A stretch of DNA of 7,662 bases from QPIN01 sp964472945 (GCA_964472945.1 CAYYNM010000165.1:1-7662); one strand, 5' to 3'; shown: positions 1 to 7,080, counted from the stretch's first letter. Numbers and translations: made by a program. Notes: generated by a model not told the origin, from the letters alone.

Positions 1-55
1 TTCAAACATTTACTTACATAGCAAGGGTTTAAGCATTATAAAAATAGTATATGCT

Positions 56-90
56 TTGTCCACATTATCTGTGGATAACTCTGTGTATTA
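56..90 (-). promoter_or_regulatory. Cluster of DnaA-box-like 9-mers
   Basis: On the minus strand, positions 70-78 read TTATCCACA, a perfect match to the DnaA-box consensus TTATNCACA. It faces TTGTCCACA on the plus strand at 56-64 (one mismatch) across a 5-bp spacer, giving the perfect inverted repeat CCACA/TGTGG at 60-74. A third site at 82-90 (minus, TAATACACA) has one mismatch. Farther right, 261-269 (minus, TTATACACA) matches the consensus and 151-159 (plus, TTACACACA) has one mismatch. AT-rich DNA surrounds the group. This could be part of a replication origin, a DnaA-responsive regulatory region, or chance in AT-rich sequence. Confidence 0.4.
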
Positions 91-348
91 AATGTTTCAA
101 GTACCCCTAAGTCCATGAACAGTTAGCACTTAAGTTAGATTGTATAAAATTTACACACAGCAATAGAACAAATAAACTATCAATAGCTTACGACAATACA
201 TAGAAGAATTTCATCATTTAGTTTTGAGCCTAAAAGCAATTTGTGAATTAAAATTTGTTATGTGTATAAGTGATTGATTATTGAAAATCACACCCTACAA
301 CTTTTTAAACATTAATCATTAGTTTATACTGACAACACTAATTTTAAT

Positions 349-377
349 ACCACATTTAACTGTATTTTGAATGTGGT
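349..377. promoter_or_regulatory. Inverted repeat upstream of the kinase gene, possible operator
   Basis: ACCACATT (349-356) and AATGTGGT (370-377) form a perfect 8-bp inverted repeat with a 13-bp spacer, about 50 bp before the kinase start codon. The half-site centre spacing of 21 bp (two helical turns) would suit a dimeric regulator. No T-run follows, so it is not a terminator. No known regulator motif is recognised. Confidence 0.3.
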
Positions 378-416
378 GTAAAAAAACACATGACCGAATA
401 CACTAGATCAATTTTT

Positions 417-420
417 GGAG
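417..420 (+). promoter_or_regulatory. Ribosome binding site for the TTG-initiated kinase
   Basis: GGAG lies 7 nt before the TTG at 428-430. This decides the start. The frame has no ATG before residue 122, and starting there would remove all the membrane segments, so the TTG is the credible initiator. Confidence 0.7.
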
Positions 421-427
421 TTTTCTC

Positions 428-3040
428 TTGTTCAACTATATAACCCCAGTATCCTATTGGATTCTAACACTCTTGTGGTTGATTATTCTTGGGCTGTATT
501 TGCTTAAACTGAGGCATTCAAAAGGGGTAGGAGGGACTGTTGCAGTGTTGCTTTCAATTCTGGCTATTGATGCCTTTAGAACTGTATTTGAGAGCATTTA
601 CTTTGGTCTGTATTTCAACTCTTTATTTGGGCTGTTACCAAAGAGTATTTATGAGTTATTATCTCAACCTAGTCTAATTATTATTCCTAAAATACTTAAT
701 GTCATTGCTGGCTTACTCGTTTTATTTTTACTCATTCGCCGTTGGGTACCTAGAGAACTAAGGGAGCGTGAAGAGTGGATTAATGGTCTTCATGATGCCA
801 AATTGATTGCAGAGCAGAAAATGCAAGAAGCGGAGCTGGCTAACCAGGTTAAATCCGAGTTTTTGGCGAATATGAGCCATGAAATACGCACACCGTTAAA
901 TGCAGTCACGGGCATGAGCTATTTACTTAAGCAAACACAGTTAACAGAGAGACAATCTGAGTATATTGAAACAATCCACCGCTCGATGATACATGTAACA
1001 GGTATTATTAATGACCTGCTGGATTTTTCTAAAATTGAATCGGGAAAACTAGAGATAGAGTCAGCGCCTTTTGATTTAGATAAAGTTCTTGATAGCGTAA
1101 CTGATTTTGTTATGCAGGAAGCTGAACGTAAAGGGATTGAACTATTATATGAAGTTCCCATAGATTTACCCCGATTATTAGTTGGAGATTCCACACGCCT
1201 GAGCCAAATCCTTATTAACCTAGCGGGTAATGCTGTTAAGTTTTGTAAGCAAGGCGAGGTGCTTATTAATATTTCAGTTAAACAGATCCAGGCCAAAACT
1301 ATTGAGTTGACTTTCAGTATTAAAGATACAGGTATCGGCATGGATGAAAGCCAAATAGAAAGTTTGTTTTCTGCCTTCAAGCAAGCTGATAGCAGCACGA
1401 CTCGTCTATATGGAGGGACGGGGCTGGGGCTGACTATTTGCAAACATTTGATTGAAGCAATGCAGGGCAAAATTACTGTAAAAAGTCAGCTCGGAGCCGG
1501 ATCTGAGTTTTCTTTTACTATTGAGCTTGGCCTACAATTACAGGATAAATATAAGTCATTCAGTATTCCTGCTGATTTAAGAAAATTAAATATTTTAATT
1601 GTTGATGATAACCGTACCTCTGGAAAAATATTAGCTGCCATTTTAGAAGAGCTATCTTTTAATTATGTTATGGTGAATTCGGGGTTAGAAGCGATTATGC
1701 TGTTGGAAAAACAGGACAATAATAAGCATTTTGATTTGATTTTGCTGGACTGGATGATGCCAGAGATGAATGGGATTGAAACGGCAACTATTATCACCCA
1801 TCAACTAAAACTATCTAATTCACCTCTTATTATTATGGTCAGTGCCTATGAAAAAGCCAAGGTAATGGCTTTAGCTGATAAGGCAGGCTTAAATGGTTTT
1901 TTGCATAAACCAGTTAATGCATCGCTATTATATGATTGTATTATGGAGATAATGGGGGAGAAATTACCCAAAGCTCATTGGCGCACAAGCATTAATGAGC
2001 AGGCACACCCCGTAAAAATTGATGCTGCTGGTAAACGAATTTTGATTGTGGATGACCAGCCTGTCAACAGGCATATTGCCACAGAAATATTAATTCGCAA
2101 TGGCTTTATTGTAGAGTCAGTTGAAAATGGAAAGCTTGCTGTAGAGTTAATTGAACAAAACTTATCTACTTTTGATGCAGTATTAATGGATATCCAAATG
2201 CCAATAATGGATGGTTATGAAGCAACACACCTTATTCGCAAAATGCTGAGTAAAGACCAATTACCTATTATTGCTATGACAGCACATGCCTTAGATATAG
2301 AACGTCAAAAATGTCAGTCGGCAGGCATGAACTCACATATATCCAAACCAGTTGATGTCGCCATTATGCTAGCGGAGTTAAGCCAATGTTTAGGTATATC
2401 TTCATTACCCAGTAGTCAGACTAAAACAGAACCGGTCCAAAAACTACCTGCTCATATAGCAGGTATTGAATTAAAAGAAGGCTTGCAACGGCTTATGGGA
2501 AACCAAACTTTGTATAGTAAATTGCTAACAGAGTTTCCACTGCAATACCAAACACTATTAGATAGTTTACATACTGCAATAAAAAAGCAGCAATATGATT
2601 TAGCCGCAAACTTAGTCCATACCATATCAGGATCTGCCGGTAACCTTTCTATGATGCCATTGCGTTCAGCCTGTAAATCTTTGCAAAAAGCATTAGATCA
2701 AGGAAGCAATGATAATACGGCTTTGTTACAAGTTGATCAGCAGTTTGCACAAGTAATTGAATCAATTAAAAGCTTGGCTTTATCAACAGATATAGAAGTA
2801 AATCATAATAATTCTGATGTATCAAAGAGTACAATAACTAGCGAACTTCAAAAACTTTCTACATTATTAGAAAACAATGATTTAAGTGCAGGAGAGCAAT
2901 TTAAAAGACTGGTCAATATAAAAAATGATACTCTCGATAAGGAAGTATTAAACCTGCTAGGTGAACATATAGCGAAACTTGATTATGCAAAAGCTTTATC
3001 AGTACTACAGGAATATTCAGTTTTTAACAGCTACCATTGA
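428..3040 (+). CDS. Membrane hybrid histidine kinase (HisKA-HATPase-REC-REC-Hpt)
   Basis: This 870-residue sensor kinase should autophosphorylate and pass phosphate through an internal relay. The N-terminus has about three membrane segments (near residues 9-27, 35-58 and 84-104) and no sizeable periplasmic domain, so any signal is probably sensed in or near the membrane. A short coiled linker (105-140) precedes HisKA, where the H-box SHEIRTPLN gives phospho-acceptor His151. The ATPase shows an N-box (Asn264/Asn268), DTGIG at 300-304 and GGTGLGL at 329-335. Receiver 1 has Asp393/394, acceptor Asp441 and Lys494. Receiver 2 has Asp542/543, acceptor Asp588, Thr618 and Lys640. An Hpt domain follows, with His731 in HTISGSAG. 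Residues 790-870 form an extra helical tail. All relay residues look intact. The start is TTG with a good SD. The c-di-GMP regulator just downstream is the likely final target; the stimulus is unknown. Confidence 0.93.
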   Translation: MFNYITPVSYWILTLLWLIILGLYLLKLRHSKGVGGTVAVLLSILAIDAFRTVFESIYFGLYFNSLFGLLPKSIYELLSQPSLIIIPKILNVIAGLLVLFLLIRRWVPRELREREEWINGLHDAKLIAEQKMQEAELANQVKSEFLANMSHEIRTPLNAVTGMSYLLKQTQLTERQSEYIETIHRSMIHVTGIINDLLDFSKIESGKLEIESAPFDLDKVLDSVTDFVMQEAERKGIELLYEVPIDLPRLLVGDSTRLSQILINLAGNAVKFCKQGEVLINISVKQIQAKTIELTFSIKDTGIGMDESQIESLFSAFKQADSSTTRLYGGTGLGLTICKHLIEAMQGKITVKSQLGAGSEFSFTIELGLQLQDKYKSFSIPADLRKLNILIVDDNRTSGKILAAILEELSFNYVMVNSGLEAIMLLEKQDNNKHFDLILLDWMMPEMNGIETATIITHQLKLSNSPLIIMVSAYEKAKVMALADKAGLNGFLHKPVNASLLYDCIMEIMGEKLPKAHWRTSINEQAHPVKIDAAGKRILIVDDQPVNRHIATEILIRNGFIVESVENGKLAVELIEQNLSTFDAVLMDIQMPIMDGYEATHLIRKMLSKDQLPIIAMTAHALDIERQKCQSAGMNSHISKPVDVAIMLAELSQCLGISSLPSSQTKTEPVQKLPAHIAGIELKEGLQRLMGNQTLYSKLLTEFPLQYQTLLDSLHTAIKKQQYDLAANLVHTISGSAGNLSMMPLRSACKSLQKALDQGSNDNTALLQVDQQFAQVIESIKSLALSTDIEVNHNNSDVSKSTITSELQKLSTLLENNDLSAGEQFKRLVNIKNDTLDKEVLNLLGEHIAKLDYAKALSVLQEYSVFNSYH

Positions 3041-3044
3041 AGAG
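3039..3044 (+). promoter_or_regulatory. Ribosome binding site deciding the regulator start
   Basis: GAAGAG overlaps the end of the kinase stop codon and lies 8 nt before ATG 3053. An in-frame GTG at 3044 would add three residues, but it overlaps this site and has no SD of its own, so ATG 3053 is preferred. Confidence 0.55.
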
Positions 3045-3052
3045 TGATACAG

Positions 3053-4750
3053 ATGCTTAATTCACTAGAGAAATCCACCCTTTTAATTGTGGATGATGTG
3101 CCGAGTAGCATTGAAATACTGAATCAGATTCTTGCTGATAAATATAGAGTGTTGTTTGCACTTGATGGTGAAACAGCTCTTTCAATAGCTCGAAATAAAA
3201 AACCAGAACTTATTCTGCTTGATGTTTCAATGCCTGGTATGGATGGCTATCAAGTTTGTCGTGAATTAAAAGTCGATCCTGATACACGAGATATTCCTAT
3301 TATTTTTGTGACTGCGAAAGATCAGGATGAAGACCAGGAAATGGGCTTCAAAATTGGTGCGGCAGATTATTTAACCAAACCAATAAGACCTGCAACCGTT
3401 AAAGTCCGTGTAAAAAATCAGTTACAAATACGCCAGAGTGAAGAGATAATTTTACATCAAGCTTTATATGATGGGTTGACTAAACTTGCAAACCGAAATT
3501 TGAGTATGGATAGACTTAAATATTCTATTGCACAGGATCTTAGAAATGGTCTAAAGACAGCATTATTATTTATTGATTTAGATAAATTTAAAGATATTAA
3601 TGACACATTGGGGCATGATGCTGGGGATCAATTACTGATTGAAGCGGCAACAAGACTTAAAGCTTGTGTGCGAAACGTAGATACTGTTGGACGACTCGGT
3701 GGAGATGAATTTGTTGTTATTTTACCCAGTTTAGAACAAGTCGATGATGCAAAAAAAGTAGCTGAAAGTATTATACATATTTTCTCGCAGCCCCATACCT
3801 TATTTGACATAGAGATCATACTCACAGCGAGCATTGGTATCGCCATCAGCCCAGATGATTCTAAAGATTATAAGCAACTATTAAGCAATGCTGATACAGC
3901 AATGTACTTGTCTAAAGATTCAGGTAAAAACAATTATCATTTGTTTAATGAACAAATGAATCACAATGTAAAACGGCGAATGATAATGGAATACCATCTA
4001 CGTTATGCGTTAAAGAATAATGAATTAACTGTTTATTACCAACCTTTAGTTAATATTTCAACACGAAAGATAATAGGTGCAGAGGCTTTATTACGTTGGA
4101 ACAATGCCGAATTAGGCTCAGTCTCCCCCGATGAATTTATACCTCTTGCTGAACAAACAGGCTTAATTGAAGATATTGGAGCCTTTGTCCTGAAACAGGG
4201 TTGTAAACAATTTAAAGACTTACAGACACCTGATGGCTACGCACTTTCTTTAGCTATTAATATTTCACCACAGCAATTTCGCAAAAACAACCTACCCGAG
4301 CTAGTTGCCAGTATAATCAAGTCAACAGGGTTTTCGGCAACACGGCTTGAACTGGAAATTACAGAAGGATTATTACTCAATAACCAAGAGCTTATCAAAA
4401 AATCATTACTAGCCTTTAGACAGCAAGGAATAGGTTTGTCAATGGATGATTTTGGTACAGGGTATTCATCCCTCAGTTATTTGAGAACATTTCCTTTTGA
4501 TACGATTAAAATCGATCAATCCTTTATAAAAGAAATGATAGCCAATCCAAGTGATCAGGCCTTAGTTACAGCAGCAATAGCCATGGCACATGCGTTAGGT
4601 ATAAAAGTAATTGCAGAAGGAGTGGAAACAGAAGTGCAGTTTGATTTTTTAAGTGCAAAAAAATGTGATATAGCCCAAGGCTATTTATTTAGTCGACCTG
4701 TGCCTTTTGAACATTTTAAAATGCTACTGAGTAAAACTTATAAGAACTGA
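3053..4750 (+). CDS. Response regulator with GGDEF and EAL domains (c-di-GMP synthesis/hydrolysis)
   Basis: This 565-residue cytoplasmic protein makes and/or breaks cyclic-di-GMP under control of a receiver. The REC domain (about 9-125) has Asp14/15, acceptor Asp57, Thr87 and Lys109. The GGDEF domain (about 135-295) has the exact signature GGDEF at 216-220 and an intact product-inhibition I-site, RNVD at 207-210, five residues before it. The EAL domain (about 310-560) starts with EALLRW at 344-349. It retains the expected metal and catalytic residues: Asn403, Glu435, DDFGTG (Asp465/466), Lys486, Glu522 in AEGVET, and Gln542 in QGY. Both activities are therefore possible, and the net direction cannot be read from sequence. 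It follows the hybrid kinase by 12 nt with no promoter between, so the two are almost certainly one operon and signalling pair. Residues are numbered from ATG 3053; GTG 3044 is the alternative start. Confidence 0.95.
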   Translation: MLNSLEKSTLLIVDDVPSSIEILNQILADKYRVLFALDGETALSIARNKKPELILLDVSMPGMDGYQVCRELKVDPDTRDIPIIFVTAKDQDEDQEMGFKIGAADYLTKPIRPATVKVRVKNQLQIRQSEEIILHQALYDGLTKLANRNLSMDRLKYSIAQDLRNGLKTALLFIDLDKFKDINDTLGHDAGDQLLIEAATRLKACVRNVDTVGRLGGDEFVVILPSLEQVDDAKKVAESIIHIFSQPHTLFDIEIILTASIGIAISPDDSKDYKQLLSNADTAMYLSKDSGKNNYHLFNEQMNHNVKRRMIMEYHLRYALKNNELTVYYQPLVNISTRKIIGAEALLRWNNAELGSVSPDEFIPLAEQTGLIEDIGAFVLKQGCKQFKDLQTPDGYALSLAINISPQQFRKNNLPELVASIIKSTGFSATRLELEITEGLLLNNQELIKKSLLAFRQQGIGLSMDDFGTGYSSLSYLRTFPFDTIKIDQSFIKEMIANPSDQALVTAAIAMAHALGIKVIAEGVETEVQFDFLSAKKCDIAQGYLFSRPVPFEHFKMLLSKTYKN

Positions 4751-4773
4751 ATTATAATTAATGGTTCAGTTTT
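4745..4773 (+). terminator. Weak hairpin terminator after the GGDEF-EAL gene
   Basis: AACTGAA (4745-4751) and TTCAGTT (4765-4771) form a perfect 7-bp stem with a 13-nt loop, running into a short T-run (4770-4773). The stem overlaps the TGA stop. It is AT-rich with a short U-tract, so termination may be leaky or Rho-assisted. Confidence 0.4.
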
Positions 4774-4791
4774 AGCCTCAGCCTCAGCCTA
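4774..4791 (+). repeat. Short tandem hexamer repeat (AGCCTC-type, three units)
   Basis: The hexamer AGCCTC occurs twice in a row, followed by a third unit AGCCTA, directly after the hairpin terminator. It is non-coding. It may be a slippage product and has no recognised function. Confidence 0.5.
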
Positions 4792-4849
4792 TTAAACCCT
4801 GTATACCCGATTTTTATTTTTTTACAGTTTGACCCTCGGTAATGTGTCG

Positions 4850-4948
4850 GATCTGTTGATCAAACTATTTTAAAAACTTATCCATTACTGGGGCGCTGGC
4901 TTTAACCAGCTCTTGCTATACAAAGGGCAGGTTTAAAACCTGCGCCCC
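4850..4948 (+). repeat. Branched palindromic repeat element, copy 1
   Basis: The right half closes with GGGGCGC (4890-4896) and GCGCCCC (4942-4948). Inside are two hairpins: CTGG/CCAG (4896-4909) and the near-perfect palindrome GCAGGTTT-A-AAACCTGC (4927-4943). The layout is a three-way-junction fold. The left half, from ATCTGTT to CTTATCC (4851-4883), matches 7396-7429 at 30 of 34 aligned columns, so this is a dispersed repeat rather than a gene-specific terminator. There is no T-run on either strand. It lies between the convergent genes and could be a REP- or MITE-like element; no family name is recognised. Confidence 0.6.
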
Positions 4949-5030
4949 AAAAACTATTACTTATGAGGATATATTTGTTAAAACTACAATTTAACCCACT
5001 ACCGTTTTTTGAACTCCGAAATTTTAGTTT

Positions 5031-5732
5031 TTAAACTGACCCTGTATTCTTTTTATCAATAGAATAAATAAATTTTTCGATCAAATAACCTGATAACCCA
5101 CCAATAAGTAACCATAACAAGGCATTAGCCAGGCTGGTTTGTATAATAAAGTCATGCCAAAGTTGAGTTAAGGCTTCTATCGCTTTGGGATCTGTATTTA
5201 TAAATCCACCTATTTCAGGCTGAGGAGCACCAATAAAATGCGGTATTAAAAGTAACAATACCCCAACAACCTTACTCATAGGTGAGTAAAAAGCTATAAG
5301 CCATAAGGCAATCGCGGTTAGAATCACGGTTAATAACCACCAACTTTGTCTTCCTTCAAGGTTAGCCGCTTCCATTCCAGGTATTTCAGGTGGCAGTCCT
5401 AACGAAGGTGCTACAAAAAATGATAAATATGCAGCAGTACCCCAGAGTAAACCTTTTACAGCCGTCACTGACGTTTGTGTCGCCATAATACTCAGCAAAA
5501 CTAATCCATAAGCAAAACAGAGTAAAAAGTTAGTCACAAAACTCCATGATTCTCTCTCTAAACCATCTTCTGGAACCCAAGCTTCAACATGATTTGTAGC
5601 TGGCTCTAGTACCTCATAAACTTCTGAGTCAACAATAATAGGAGTAATAAAAACGGCCTGGTAAACACTAAAAATTGCACCAACCACTATTGCGATTATA
5701 AAAGCTGATAAAACAAGGTTTCTAAAATACAT
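5031..5732 (-). CDS. cbtA: CbtA family predicted cobalt transporter subunit
   Basis: This 233-residue inner-membrane protein matches the CbtA family, proposed to carry cobalt for B12 synthesis; that role rests mainly on its occurrence behind cobalamin riboswitches. About six membrane segments are visible (near 5-29, 65-84, 92-112, 131-148, 152-168 and 200-222). Family landmarks are W-x-PEDG-x-ER at 52-60, PPEIPG at 114-119 and PH-x-x-GAPQPE at 164-173. The family usually has a His-rich stretch just before W-x-PEDG; here only one His (48) remains. The usual small partner CbtB is not encoded nearby. The ATG lies 6 nt past the porin stop codon and has no convincing SD, so translation is probably coupled to the porin gene, which places cbtA under the same upstream riboswitch. 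Length is normal for the family. Confidence 0.88.
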   Translation of the reverse strand: MYFRNLVLSAFIIAIVVGAIFSVYQAVFITPIIVDSEVYEVLEPATNHVEAWVPEDGLERESWSFVTNFLLCFAYGLVLLSIMATQTSVTAVKGLLWGTAAYLSFFVAPSLGLPPEIPGMEAANLEGRQSWWLLTVILTAIALWLIAFYSPMSKVVGVLLLLIPHFIGAPQPEIGGFINTDPKAIEALTQLWHDFIIQTSLANALLWLLIGGLSGYLIEKFIYSIDKKNTGSV

Positions 5733-5738
5733 AATTTT

Positions 5739-6968
5739 TTAATATTGAAAGGTTAAAATTGCTCGAACTTGATGTAAGTCTGGCTCTGAATTTAAATCAT
5801 CAACAACTGCATACATTAACTCAAGATTAAGATCCTGCTCCCAGTTTAAGTTAATAAATAAATCAAGCTCTTCTTTATTATAATTTTTTCTATGCTGAGC
5901 GTTGAATTTAGCGACAGCCGAACCAAGTTGAATATAATCCGTCAGGTGATATTCAACACTCAACAATATACTTTCTGCATTTTTACTGCTAACTGCATCT
6001 AAAGTTTGGTCTTCCACAGAGGTAAAAAAAGGCCCTCCACCAGCACTTGCAATAGCCCCAGTTTGTCCTAAGTTTTTATTATATGCGGTAGTAAAAGACA
6101 CATCAGACCAGGTAACAGAAGCCATTATACCTAGTGTATTCGCATCAATTTCCCCCAGCCTGCTGGCCCCCACATCATGCCCCCAATCATATTGAAAACC
6201 TAAATTATAAGACAAGGTATCACTTAACACCTGCGTGTAAATAAATTCAGTATAAAAAATAGAGATATGGTCAGGTATAAGGTAAAACCATGTATTGGTG
6301 CTTATATCATTTGGCTGGTATTTAACCCAGCTAGTAAAAGCACCATTAGAACGACCTCCCAATGCTTCACCAATTGATACAAATTGTGATGCATTTGCAG
6401 CATTTTCCCAGCCCGCAACTTCACGAATATAGCCTGTCCCTAAGGTCAGTGCATCAGAAAAATGGTAATCAAATAGATAAGCCTCAAACAAATTAGGAAT
6501 CATGCGTAGGCCATCACTATCTAAATGTGGTGAATAAAATTTCTGCCGACCTAAATTTGTGTCAAATTGCTTATAGGAGAGTGTTAAAAAAGCTTCTCCA
6601 ACTATAAGATAACTATCTTTTTGTTGATTAAAAAAGTCACTTTGAATATTCAGATCATTTTCACTGTTTAAACCAGGGTTAATAGAAGAAAATAACCCAA
6701 TATGGGCTTTTATAGTTGAATTAAATGGATAGCCACATCCTAATTTACCCCCTATAGCAGAAGCGGATTTATGGTCAGTCTGAATATACCCAAACCTTAA
6801 ATATCCACTACAGCCCAGATATTCTTCTTTATGATCAATAGCCTGATAAGATCCGGCATCATCTGGGGTTTTAAATTTAAAAGGGAGGTTGATCTCATCA
6901 TGGTTATTAAGATCAGCATAAACAGGCATTACTACAAAAAGTAGTATTATAAAGAAGCAATTAATCAT
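5739..6968 (-). CDS. OprD-like outer-membrane porin under B12 riboswitch control
   Basis: This 409-residue predicted beta-barrel starts at ATG 6968. It begins with a signal peptide (1-18, cut after VYA). Alternating strands follow, ending in the aromatic C-terminus ILTFQY, as in outer-membrane barrels. Segments such as AIGGKLG (71-77), VGEAF (123-127), LGRQ (139-142), D-x-LRMIPN-x-FEAY (152-164) and GGGPFFTS (300-307) resemble OprD-type porins as remembered from sulfur-oxidising and campylobacterial proteins. No TonB box or plug domain is seen, so it is not BtuB-like. Cys53 and Cys78, in the first strands, could form a disulfide. The frame stays open to a GTG at 7061, but that extension lies in the riboswitch leader, is not signal-like, and has no SD. 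AGAGGA just before ATG 6968 supports the shorter start. The neighbouring cbtA and the riboswitch suggest passage of cobalt, a cobalt chelate or a corrinoid; the substrate is inferred. Confidence 0.82.
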   Translation of the reverse strand: MINCFFIILLFVVMPVYADLNNHDEINLPFKFKTPDDAGSYQAIDHKEEYLGCSGYLRFGYIQTDHKSASAIGGKLGCGYPFNSTIKAHIGLFSSINPGLNSENDLNIQSDFFNQQKDSYLIVGEAFLTLSYKQFDTNLGRQKFYSPHLDSDGLRMIPNLFEAYLFDYHFSDALTLGTGYIREVAGWENAANASQFVSIGEALGGRSNGAFTSWVKYQPNDISTNTWFYLIPDHISIFYTEFIYTQVLSDTLSYNLGFQYDWGHDVGASRLGEIDANTLGIMASVTWSDVSFTTAYNKNLGQTGAIASAGGGPFFTSVEDQTLDAVSSKNAESILLSVEYHLTDYIQLGSAVAKFNAQHRKNYNKEELDLFINLNWEQDLNLELMYAVVDDLNSEPDLHQVRAILTFQY

Positions 6969-6972
6969 TAAG

Positions 6973-7013
6973 TCCTCTGCACCCTCCGTGCATTTAGAAA
7001 AAAAATGCAGGGG
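6973..7013 (-). promoter_or_regulatory. Porin ribosome binding site in a possible expression-platform switch
   Basis: On the minus strand AGAGGA (6978-6973) is the SD, 4 nt before ATG 6968. CCCCTGCA (7013-7006) can pair with TGCAGAGG (6981-6974) at 7 of 8 positions and would hide the SD. The same TGCA can instead join the perfect 7-bp hairpin TGCATTT/AAATGCA (7009-7003 with 6995-6989), leaving the SD free. The two folds exclude each other, as expected for a translational riboswitch output. This is inferred from base complementarity only. Confidence 0.45.
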
Positions 7014-7021
7014 TAAACACA

Positions 7022-7046
7022 GATAGACAAGATTAACTTGTATATC
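7022..7046 (-). other. Leader hairpin between aptamer and porin start
   Basis: ACAAG/CTTGT (7027-7031 with 7037-7041) extends through a G-A mismatch to GATA/TATC (7022-7025 with 7043-7046), giving nine pairs around a 5-nt loop. It has no T-run after it. It may be a spacer or part of the riboswitch output; its role is unknown. Confidence 0.35.
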
Positions 7047-7052
7047 GAAAGC

Positions 7053-7080
7053 AAAGCCCACCGCTGCAACGAGAGTCTTT
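7053..7080 (-). promoter_or_regulatory. Candidate kissing hairpin (P13-like) next to the aptamer
   Basis: AAAG (7080-7077) pairs with CTTT (7056-7053), and CTC pairs with GGG inside it. The loop shows CGTTGC (7071-7066), exactly complementary to GCAACG (7196-7191) in the aptamer's conserved CCCGCAACGGTA segment. Class I cobalamin riboswitches are known to use an L5-L13 kissing contact when ligand is bound, and this fits that contact by position and sequence. Confidence 0.55.

Larger units (their letters stand above)
1..427. other. AT-rich gene-free leader upstream of the kinase gene
   Basis: No open frame with coding character was found here. The stretch contains DnaA-box-like 9-mers (listed separately), an 8-bp inverted repeat at 349-377 and an SD at 417-420. 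A -10-like TATACT sits at 325-330, but no good -35 lies 17 bp upstream, so the kinase promoter cannot be placed with confidence. A second AT-rich hexamer, TATAAA at 143-148, is equally unsupported. The left edge may be the upstream region of a gene outside the window. Confidence 0.5.

Noticed and set aside
919..1470. Long open frame on the minus strand inside the kinase gene
   Set aside because: It lies antisense to the HisKA/ATPase region, has no SD or recognisable domain, and its composition follows from the codons of the real gene.
3628..3846. Short minus-strand open frame inside the GGDEF region
   Set aside because: It is antisense to a highly conserved catalytic domain with no supporting start signal or domain.
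4890..4955. Bidirectional intrinsic terminator between the convergent genes
   Set aside because: The stem is strong, but neither strand has a T-run after it; the plus strand continues with As, so it fits a repeat element better.
5733..5738. A hidden cbtB between porin and cbtA
   Set aside because: Only 6 nt separate the genes, and no small His-containing frame was found between the riboswitch and the porin either.
6989..7013. Intrinsic terminator in the riboswitch leader
   Set aside because: The T-run on the minus strand lies in the loop of the TGCATTT/AAATGCA hairpin, not after a GC-rich stem.
6969..7061. N-terminal extension of the porin to GTG 7061
   Set aside because: It overlaps the riboswitch output hairpins, lacks an SD and would bury the signal peptide at residue 32; ATG 6968 has both SD and signal peptide.
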